From: an uncultured Bacteroidales bacterium
GTDB lineage: Bacteria; Bacteroidota; Bacteroidia; Bacteroidales; Paludibacteraceae
Length of the DNA: 12,668 bases
NCBI GenBank assembly: GCA_937915765.1
Contig: CALGHE010000002.1
Coordinates: forward strand, 1 to 12,668
Direction of reading: 5' to 3'
Shown here one piece after another: positions 6,796 to 12,668 of the stretch. Position 1 is the stretch's first letter; every line of letters starts with the position of its first letter. The notes under the pieces are model-generated. The model was given only the letters and a program-made list of their open reading frames with translations. It had not been told where the DNA came from and ran no database searches. The position numbers were made by a program, and so were the translations under genes.

Positions 6796-8022
6796 ATGTC
6801 GAACCCTAAAAATATTTCGATAGAGGAGTATAACTATCCGCTGCCGGACGAACGAATAGCCAAGTTTCCGCTCGAAAACCGAGACGATTCGAAACTTCTG
6901 GTGTACAGAAACGGAAGCGTTTCTCAGAGTGTTTTCAGGAACTTGGCGGACGAGCTGCCGAACAATCTTCTGATGGTTTTCAACAACACGAAAGTTATTC
7001 AGGCGCGTATGGTTTTCGCGAAGGAGACGGGGGCGCGTATCGAGGTGTTCTGCCTTGAGCCTCATGAGCCGTCGGACTACGCTCTTGTGTTTCAGGCTGA
7101 AAGCAGGTGCGTGTGGCAGTGCATGATTGGCAACGCGAAGAAGTGGAAGAGCGGCGATCTGCTCAGGCGGGTTGATGTGCGCGGCAAGGAGGTCGAGCTT
7201 AGGGCACGGCGTGTCTCGGCTGACGGGTCTGACTATTACGTGGAGTTTGAATGGAGCGGAGGCGTCTCTTTTGCGGAGGTGCTGGACGCTGCCGGCGAAC
7301 TGCCTATTCCGCCGTATCTGAACAGGGAGACTTGCGAGCGCGATAAGGAGACTTATCAGACGGTGTATTCTAAAATCAAAGGGTCGGTGGCAGCTCCTAC
7401 TGCAGGTCTGCACTTTACGCCTTCGGTGTTCGAGCGTCTGGCGGAGCGCGGCGTTAAGAGGGAGGAGGTGACGCTACACGTGGGTGCCGGAACGTTTCAG
7501 CCGGTCAAGTCGGACACGATAGGGGAGCATCAGATGCATACGGAATTTATCTCTGTCAAGCGCAGCTCTATAGAAAATATTAAGGAAAACCTCGGTCGTG
7601 TGGCGGCGGTCGGAACAACGTCTGTCAGAACGGTGGAGAGCCTCTATTTCTTGGGCGTGATGGTGACGAACGAGCCTGATTTGCCAGTGGAACGGCTGAA
7701 GGTGGAGCAGTGGTCGCCCTATTCGGGCGATTGTGACGTGACTGCTGATGTGGCTCTCGGAAATTTGCTCAAGTATATGGATGCGCATAATCTCGACACG
7801 CTGAACGCTTCTACTCAGATTATCATTGCTCCGGGATATTCTTTTAAGATTGTGATGGGGATTGTGACTAATTTTCATCAGCCGCAAAGCACTCTGCTGC
7901 TGCTTATATCTGCCTTTGTGGGCGAAGACTGGAAGCGTATTTATGATTATGCTCTGAAAAATGATTTCAGGTTCCTGAGCTACGGAGATAGTTCGTTGCT
8001 TCTTCCGCAGGATTTAGGGTGA
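6796..8022 (+). CDS. queA: QueA family tRNA preQ1 ribosyltransferase-isomerase, long variant
   Basis: QueA transfers and rearranges the ribosyl part of S-adenosylmethionine onto preQ1 at wobble position 34 of tRNA, giving epoxyqueuosine. Motifs seen: DERIAKFP at 18-25, VFNNTKVIQARM at 61-72, PPYLNR at 172-177, YQTVYS at 187-192, APTAGLHFT at 200-208, VTLHVGAGTFQPV at 225-237, VGTTSVRTVESL at 272-283, TNFHQPQSTLLLL at 358-370, and FRFLSYGD at 391-398. From the ATG at 6796 it has 408 residues, against roughly 340-360 in classical QueA. The extra length lies mainly between VRTVESL and STQIIIAPG (about 285-338). An upstream in-frame ATG at 6712 is rejected because the promoter-like box lies inside that extension. 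The variant may be a Bacteroidetes paralogue, so the exact substrate is slightly less certain than the family. Confidence 0.9.
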   Translation: MSNPKNISIEEYNYPLPDERIAKFPLENRDDSKLLVYRNGSVSQSVFRNLADELPNNLLMVFNNTKVIQARMVFAKETGARIEVFCLEPHEPSDYALVFQAESRCVWQCMIGNAKKWKSGDLLRRVDVRGKEVELRARRVSADGSDYYVEFEWSGGVSFAEVLDAAGELPIPPYLNRETCERDKETYQTVYSKIKGSVAAPTAGLHFTPSVFERLAERGVKREEVTLHVGAGTFQPVKSDTIGEHQMHTEFISVKRSSIENIKENLGRVAAVGTTSVRTVESLYFLGVMVTNEPDLPVERLKVEQWSPYSGDCDVTADVALGNLLKYMDAHNLDTLNASTQIIIAPGYSFKIVMGIVTNFHQPQSTLLLLISAFVGEDWKRIYDYALKNDFRFLSYGDSSLLLPQDLG

Positions 8023-8049
8023 AGTGTCTGATAGACTGTTATATGATAA

Positions 8050-8088
8050 AAGCAAGGCTTGACTTTTTCGTAATGTCAAGCCTTGCTT
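8050..8088. terminator. Hairpin between convergent queA and the beta-helix gene
   Basis: A perfect 14-bp stem pairs 8050-8063 (AAGCAAGGCTTGAC) with 8075-8088 around an 11-base loop. It lies between the queA stop at 8022 and the beta-helix stop at 8108. Neither side has a long T tract: the + side continues GCTTTAAG, and the - side continues TTATCAT after the stem. It probably serves both convergent genes. Confidence 0.65.
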
Positions 8089-8107
8089 GCTTTAAGAGAA
8101 CGTTTTT

Positions 8108-10903
8108 TTACCAGCCCCAGCCGCCCATGCCGCCGCTTGCTGCTCCGGTGGAGACTGTGTATGATTTGTAGTTTCCTGCAGATATGGACGGAGCGTCAGT
8201 CTCATATATCGCAAATCTGTTGTCGAAAAGATTAAGCGCGCCGTCGAAGGAATCTCCGGTGTAGAATTTGTAGCCGGAGATGTCGGACGAGTAGGCGCAT
8301 ACCGCCGCGGTTGCAGAGACTGGCATCTTGAGAGCCGAAAGCACCTTGCCGTTTGCGTCTGCCACTATGAAAAAGTTGTTTGCAGACACGCTGATTGATG
8401 TCGAATAGATGTGAGAGACTGAGCTGCTTGGCACGCTTTCGTTGAACATGCCGTTGCTGCCTATGCCCAGCACGTAGCCGCCAGTGTGGGTGTAGCCGTT
8501 GTTCGTGTCGAGAGCAGAGTTGCCGTTGCCAGACTGGCAGCAGACCGTTACTCCTCCAGAGACCTCCATGCTGCCGTTAGAGTCCAGCCCGTCGCCAGAA
8601 GCCTGCACGTAGTGGTAGCCGCCCTTGACGTATATCTTCGGAGTGCCGGATACGGTGCCGCTGCTTCCTGTTGAGGCGTTCCAACCGTCGTCCGAAGAGA
8701 CAATGTATGTAGAGCCGCCGTTGAATGTTATCGTTACGCCAGAGACACCTTCGTAGGATGCGGTGACGCGAGTGTTCCCGCCGTTGAATGTCAGCGCGTT
8801 AACGCCGTGTATGCCTTGGTCGTACGATGCCCAGACCTCTATGTCGCCGCCGTTGATGTTGACCGTTGACGCTTTTAGTCCTGAGTTGTAAGATTTCACA
8901 TTGACCTTTCCGCTGTTGATGCTGATAGTCCCGTCTGCTTTGATGCCTTTGGGCGAAGAGTAATATTTTCTTCTTGAATTTGATGTAGTGTAGTCGGACG
9001 ATGTGCCTTCGCAGCCAGCTGTCAACGTCAGGGAGAGCGAGTCGTTATTTCCTCCAGTCGTGCCGATGGTCACATCTCCGTCGCAGGTGATGCTTTTCCC
9101 GTAATATGCGGCGAGGTCTATTGTTCCGCCAGTTATGCTTACGTTGCCGTTTGCGCTGATGGCGTGGCTTCCGGAAGAGTTGACATCTACGGATGTTGAT
9201 GAAGAGCCAGGGCCGAATCCGCCCGGACGGTTGCTTGACGAGGAGCCGTTGCTCGATGTTGTGGCGGTGTAGAAATATTTGCCGTTATTGGAAACATATA
9301 CTTCGCCGGCCGATATATTTACGTTTCCGTCTGCCTTTATCGCTTTTGACATATAAGCCGCGTTGGCAATCTCGATATTTGTCTTTCCGCCCGAAATCAG
9401 CACGTCTTTGTCGCTCTTTATCGCAAATACGGAAGAAGTGTCTGAATTGACAGACTCTATGAAGTGCGCGCCTGTAAGGTCTGCTGTAAATTCTCCGCCG
9501 CATATATGCGCGTTGCCGTCGCATTTCAGAGCTTTTGCTGCGATGCCGTCGCCAGAGACAGAGACGTTCGCGTCGCCCGAAATCATGATGTTTCCATCGG
9601 CGTTCATAGCTGAGTTGTACGAGTGGTCATTTCCTGTCCCGATGTAAGGCATTGAGGCGGAGAGTGTAGAGGAGACTGTGCCGCCCGAAATCAAAATGTT
9701 CTGTTTAGCCCTTAAACCTTTAGCTCCGTTACCGTTGACAATGTTAGTCACGTTTCCGCCAGAGACGATGATGTTTTGGTCTGCGGCAATGCACTTGCCG
9801 TTTTCTCCAGAACATTCCAAAATAATCTCGCTTCCGTTTATAATTACTTCAGAATCAGACTTTAAGCCAGAGGCGAAAGATGAGTCGTCGCTTGCGATAA
9901 GAGCATTGCCTGACGTTTGGATATATAACTTTCCGCCGTTTATTTCGATAGGCTGCAGAGAACTTTTAATACCTTTAGCTGCTGCACCAGACATGTTTAT
10001 GTCTATCGAGCCGCCATTAATCACAATGGAGCTGTCGGCCTTCAAACCTTTTGCATCGTCAGCCGAAGAGACGATTTCAATCTTGCCGTCTTCAATCCTT
10101 ATAGATTCGCTGCACTGCACTCCGTCGCCTGCAAAATTCATAGCCGACAACAAGCCGCCGTACATTTCAAGCCCGTCTGCGTTTAATCCGTCGCCAATCG
10201 CGCTCTTCACAATAATTTCCCCTCCGTATATTTCGACGTGCTTAGAGCCGTTAATCGCGTGTTTTGTATTTCCGTATATTTCGAGCGAGCCATCTTTCTC
10301 GTCATAGAATTTCAGTTTCGATTTTGAGTATATAGCCCCTTTGTAAGCGCTTGCCTCGCCATCTTTCAGCGTTGAGGCTCCGCGCATGTTTACTGTTGCG
10401 GCATAAGATTCGCCGTCTTCCCCAAGGTTCAGCACAATAGGCGCATTGCTGCATGAGAGAGACAGATTGTCGAACACAAGCGTGAACGCTCTGTCTGGGG
10501 TTATGGAGAAAGATCCGTTGTCCGAACTGCCTGACAGATAGTACACTACACCTTTAATGTCTGCCGCAGAATTTATAGAGACGTTGGCTCCGTCTGTTGT
10601 GACGCTGATGTTGGAGTATGGGTTTTGAACCATTGCGTCATCTCCGTCAAAAGTCACAAAAACAGTGTCGCCGTAAGTGTCGGAACTTGTCAGCGTGAAA
10701 GTGGCACTGTCAACCTCTGCAACAGAAATAGACTCGGAAACAGATCCTTCTATGTTAATGTATCCGTCCGAAAATCGTATTGTGTCAATTTCAGAAATGT
10801 TGAATGTTTTAGTGTTGAATATTGTGTGGAAATTTATTTTGTTTTGAGCCAATATAGCCAAAGAGGCGAATATGGACGCAGTGATTAAAATTTTCTTTTT
10901 CAT
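8108..10903 (-). CDS. Secreted repeat-rich beta-helix protein, DUF4353/Cthe_2159-like
   Basis: The 931-residue protein has a Sec signal peptide (MKKKILITASIFASLAILA, cleavage near A19). Residues 21-70 form a small N-terminal module with two similar motifs, FNISEIDTIRF and ISVAEVDSATF. Residues 92-200 resemble the entry strands of DUF4353 carbohydrate-binding-domain proteins (NISVTTDGANVSI, GVVYYLSGSS, VFDNLSLSCSNAPIVL). From about 216 to 787 roughly 18-19 degenerate turns of the type G-[IL]-[KN]-A-D-x-x-[IV]-x-I-x-G-G-x-[IV] point to a right-handed parallel beta-helix; clear copies are at 286-302, 396-413, 494-512, 581-599 and 675-690. A Ser/Gly-rich loop (543-580) interrupts it, and the chain ends in GGMGGWGW. 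Cthe_2159 of Clostridium thermocellum, a relative, binds acidic and cellulosic polysaccharides with calcium. No lyase or hydrolase catalytic site is recognised and no T9SS domain is seen. Its ATG overlaps the upstream cargo gene stop (ATGA). Confidence 0.85.
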   Translation of the reverse strand: MKKKILITASIFASLAILAQNKINFHTIFNTKTFNISEIDTIRFSDGYINIEGSVSESISVAEVDSATFTLTSSDTYGDTVFVTFDGDDAMVQNPYSNISVTTDGANVSINSAADIKGVVYYLSGSSDNGSFSITPDRAFTLVFDNLSLSCSNAPIVLNLGEDGESYAATVNMRGASTLKDGEASAYKGAIYSKSKLKFYDEKDGSLEIYGNTKHAINGSKHVEIYGGEIIVKSAIGDGLNADGLEMYGGLLSAMNFAGDGVQCSESIRIEDGKIEIVSSADDAKGLKADSSIVINGGSIDINMSGAAAKGIKSSLQPIEINGGKLYIQTSGNALIASDDSSFASGLKSDSEVIINGSEIILECSGENGKCIAADQNIIVSGGNVTNIVNGNGAKGLRAKQNILISGGTVSSTLSASMPYIGTGNDHSYNSAMNADGNIMISGDANVSVSGDGIAAKALKCDGNAHICGGEFTADLTGAHFIESVNSDTSSVFAIKSDKDVLISGGKTNIEIANAAYMSKAIKADGNVNISAGEVYVSNNGKYFYTATTSSNGSSSSNRPGGFGPGSSSTSVDVNSSGSHAISANGNVSITGGTIDLAAYYGKSITCDGDVTIGTTGGNNDSLSLTLTAGCEGTSSDYTTSNSRRKYYSSPKGIKADGTISINSGKVNVKSYNSGLKASTVNINGGDIEVWASYDQGIHGVNALTFNGGNTRVTASYEGVSGVTITFNGGSTYIVSSDDGWNASTGSSGTVSGTPKIYVKGGYHYVQASGDGLDSNGSMEVSGGVTVCCQSGNGNSALDTNNGYTHTGGYVLGIGSNGMFNESVPSSSVSHIYSTSISVSANNFFIVADANGKVLSALKMPVSATAAVCAYSSDISGYKFYTGDSFDGALNLFDNRFAIYETDAPSISAGNYKSYTVSTGAASGGMGGWGW

Positions 10904-11390
10904 ATCTTGCTGAATTTAAAGATGTTGTTATTAGACTTTAGAGTGTATAATCCGCATGGCAGATGTGAGATGTTAATCAGTTCGCTGCAGCTTGTAGAGC
11001 CGCTCATTACAATTTTTCCCTGTGCGTTGTAAATTTCGTAGAGTACAGTCTCGGAGTTTCCGTTCTGTACGGCAATGAGGTCGGACGCCGGATTTGGATA
11101 GACGCAGAACACGTCGCTGCTTTCTGTTTCCGTTCCGGAAGTGTTGTCTTGAGCAATTTGCAGTTTGTCTATTGAGGCTAAGTTTTTGAAACCGAGTTTC
11201 CGTCGCCAAGTTCGTCAATTATAAGATCAGAGTCAGAAAAATACAACTTTCCGCTCTCCTTGACATAGAAAACCTCAGAGACGCCGCTTTGCTCCACTGT
11301 GATTTTTGTAATGTTCTCGGCCATTGTGTACAATGACGAGGTACATAGCGATAAAACGCTAAGAATAATTGTGTTAGTTCGTGGTTCCAT
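10900..11390 (-). pseudogene. Small T9SS cargo protein gene, broken by a -1 frameshift
   Basis: Two adjoining frames read as one protein. The first (11390-11178) encodes a signal peptide (cleavage likely after A24, in SLYTMA) and a short module ending ELGDGNSVSKT before a stop at 11178-11180. One frame back, the reading continues without a stop as KNLASIDKLQIAQDNTSGTE and on into a T9SS type A sorting domain beginning VYPNPASDLIAV and ending in GLYTLKSN and FKFSKI. Adding one base near 11183-11191, for example a sixth A (- strand) in the A5 run, restores about 163 residues. The sorting domain marks cargo for surface anchoring or release by the T9SS. The module around KLYFSDSDLIID resembles the N-terminus of the downstream beta-helix protein. 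The stop TGA at 10900-10902 overlaps that gene's ATG. It could be a true pseudogene, a sequencing error or, less likely, programmed slippage. Confidence 0.75.
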
Positions 11391-11427
11391 ATTGTTTTTT
11401 TTAAATTTGTGTAGGCGAATTTAGAAC

Positions 11428-11763
11428 GGGACGCAAACCTGCAAAAATTTATTATGTAAATGAGATGTTTTTTTCAGTCAATGACAATGTGCAATGAAAT
11501 AATCGTTTTGGCACAACTTGGAATTTCGAGGGACGCTTGTCAGAACGAAGCACCGCTTCCAATTCGCACTCCAAAGTGGCTTTTAGCGTGTCGGACAAAT
11601 GCTTGCCCCTGTAGCCTCCAACGGCGATGATTGCGTTTACAATGCTTCTGAGAGAATATTTGCGCTTTCGCACTTGCACATCTAAAAATTTCTCTATAAC
11701 TTGCCACTGATTATCAGAGAGATTTGATGGATAATGATTCATTCCTTTGTTTTTTTGCACCCC
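11428..11763 (-). mobile_element. Internally deleted IS5-family insertion sequence relic
   Basis: A transposase remnant (11452-11760) is bounded by imperfect inverted ends: GGGACGCAAA at 11428-11437, and on the opposite strand GGGGTGCAAA at 11754-11763, matching in 8 of 10 positions. At about 336 bp it is well under half the usual length of an IS5-family element. No target duplication was identified with confidence: TTA occurs near both ends but not flush. The ends are tentative, the transposase remnant is clear. Confidence 0.45.
11452..11760 (-). pseudogene. IS5-family transposase fragment with internal deletion
   Basis: The 102-residue frame joins two far-apart parts of an IS5-type transposase. 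Residues 7-44 match the N-terminal DUF4096 helix-turn-helix region (YPSNLSDNQWQVIEKFL, RKRKYSLRSIVNAI). Residues 45-86 match the C-terminal part around the second catalytic Asp (IAVGGYRGK, normally ADGGYRG, then VLRSDK and FQVVPKR). About 130-150 middle residues, including the first catalytic Asp, are missing. Asp of DGGYRG is Val here, and the sequence diverges after PKR, so the catalytic Glu region is also lost. It cannot be an active transposase. The reading frame is kept across the junction, near 11626-11628. The natural start is probably Met7 (ATG at 11742). Whether the DNA-binding part is still made is unknown. Confidence 0.8.
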
Positions 11764-11888
11764 TTAAAGTTGTGAAAAAAATATCCACTTATAAAACTGA
11801 TAATCAATATTTTAAGTGTGGTTTTTGAGAATTTTTTTAGAACTCTCAAGTTAGTCTTTAATTAAATTTAAACAACTTCTAAATCTTT

Positions 11889-12502
11889 ATGTTTCGTAAT
11901 ATTTTTATAATTATTTTTGCGATAAGTGCGTCGGTAAGCGTATCTGCAGGTGATATGGATTCTGTATTTTATGATTATCCATTAATGAAAAGTCAAATAT
12001 CTTTGATGAAAAAAATTTAAATGAGCGTACTGTTAAAAAAAACGTTGTTGTATCTGACTCCACCATATCTTTTGAAAATAAAGATGGATATGTGTTTGAC
12101 ATTAAGATTCAGTCCTATGAGTCTGACATCAATAAAACACATAAATTTATTGCAGAGGTGCTTTCTCCGAACAACAAGACCATTTTAAATATTGATGTTC
12201 CTTCGTTTTTTAACATGGTTGTTTTTGAAGTTTTGAAATTTAGAGATTATATGTTTTTTGAAGAAATTGAATTTTTATGTCAGTTGCTGAAGGAAAAAAT
12301 GGTTAAGCCATTTGAACTGCTGAAAAAAAATGAATATGTGGATGACGTTTATTATGATTCATGTTTCGTGCTATTTAAAGAATCGAATTCTTATTCTTTG
12401 GTACTTGAAGCTTGTAATGAAGATTTTCCTCATGAGTCTTTAAGTTTTATATGCTTCGATGATGGTAGATGTGTATTTGAATATTCTTTTAGTCTCCCTT
12501 GA
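11889..12502 (+). pseudogene. Unrecognised secreted protein, signal peptide and body in different frames
   Basis: The ATG at 11889 opens a frame with a good Sec signal peptide (MFRNIFIIIFAISASVSVSA, cleavage likely after A20), which stops at 12018-12020 after 43 residues. The frame one base back is open from 11975 to 12502 and encodes an acidic, aromatic-rich body (SDSTISFENKDGYVFDI, DVPSFFNMVVFEVL, CFDDGRCVFEYSF) with no start of its own except a GTG at 12092. Adding one base, for example an eighth A in the A7 run at 12009-12015, joins them into about 204 residues. The join could lie anywhere from 11975 to 12020. No domain is recognised. The AT-rich coding differs from the housekeeping genes to the left, and the gene lies beside an IS relic. 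Decay, sequencing error and slippage are all possible. Confidence 0.6.
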
Positions 12503-12586
12503 TTGGAAAGCAATGAAGATGATTTTTATGTGGATAGATGCTGGATTGTACTATACTAACACAATTCAAATCAGTTTTAATTAAAC

Positions 12587-12668
12587 ATGTTGCGTACGGT
12601 TAGATTTGATCAGATGCTAAAATGGGTGGAAACTTACAAAAAGTTTGAGGTGAAATACGCCCAGCCAG
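12587..12668 (+). CDS. Start of an unidentified open frame cut by the window edge
   Basis: An ATG at 12587 opens 27 codons that run off the window without a stop: MLRTVRFDQMLKWVETYKKF and seven more residues. It follows the preceding gene by 84 bases containing no other convincing frame. The peptide looks soluble, basic and helical; there is no signal peptide. The family is not recognised, and with so few residues the call could be a chance frame. Confidence 0.3.
   Translation, partial: MLRTVRFDQMLKWVETYKKFEVKYAQP

Noticed and set aside
9678..10307. A 209-codon + strand frame opposite the beta-helix gene
   Set aside because: It is rich in Pro, Ser and Phe and mirrors the repeated Gly/Asp codons of the real gene on the other strand, so it is a shadow of the repeats.
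8108..10903. Repeating short motifs that could be read as a tandem repeat or CRISPR-like array
   Set aside because: Spacing and sequence are irregular at DNA level and the repetition is explained by degenerate beta-helix turns in one intact coding frame.
11178..11192. Programmed -1 ribosomal frameshift to make the full T9SS cargo
   Set aside because: The zero-frame codons do not form a proper X-XXY-YYZ slippery heptamer (AAA ACT re-pairs poorly in the A site), and no downstream stimulatory hairpin was evident. Not excluded, but weaker than a simple one-base loss.
11833..11857. Short inverted repeat TTGAGA / TCTCAA upstream of the secreted unknown gene
   Set aside because: The 6-bp stem with a 13-base loop in AT-rich DNA is likely by chance and lacks a clear T tract after it.
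12513..12584. A 23-codon frame starting at 12513
   Set aside because: Very short, no homology recognised, no promoter or supporting context.

Overview
The window looks like a chromosomal segment from a member of the Bacteroidota, most likely Bacteroidales with a type IX secretion system (T9SS). Four points support this. The RsmG, DUF2027-Smr and QueA-variant proteins have the character of that phylum. A C-terminal T9SS sorting domain is present. Several gene starts have an element matching the Bacteroidetes -7 promoter box TAnnTTTG. Start codons generally lack a clear Shine-Dalgarno sequence. This assignment is inferred from recognised families, not from a database search.

Layout. 1-110: two back-to-back terminator hairpins, one for an unseen rightward gene off the left edge and one for mnmE. 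210-1610 (-): mnmE, tRNA wobble-uridine modification GTPase. 1768-3703 (-): a tight three-gene operon, rsmG (16S rRNA methyltransferase), pcm (protein-isoaspartate methyltransferase) and a glyoxalase-II-like metallo-beta-lactamase-fold hydrolase, with its own promoter box and a terminator. 3776-6682 (-): a second tight three-gene unit, DUF2027-Smr protein, secreted glucosaminidase with two LysM domains, and a DUF3298/RsiV-like lipoprotein. 6796-8022 (+): queA in a long variant, divergent from the Smr unit and closed by a strong hairpin. 8108-11390 (-): a two-gene surface-protein unit, a small T9SS cargo gene broken by a frameshift whose stop overlaps (ATGA) the start of a 931-residue repeat-rich beta-helix protein of the DUF4353/Cthe_2159-like carbohydrate-binding type. 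11428-11763 (-): a shrunken IS5-family insertion sequence relic. 11889-12502 (+): an unrecognised secreted protein whose signal-peptide end and main body lie in different frames. 12587-12668 (+): the start of an open frame that runs off the window.

From 210 to 8022 the content is conserved housekeeping: RNA modification (MnmE, RsmG, QueA), protein repair (Pcm) and cell-wall turnover (glucosaminidase). From about 8100 rightward it becomes accessory: surface and repeat proteins, an IS remnant and AT-rich unrecognised genes. Both broken genes can be repaired by adding one base at or beside an A run, so sequencing error, real decay and slippage all need to be considered. No tRNA, rRNA, CRISPR array or riboswitch was seen, and no gene-free stretch exceeds 300 bases.
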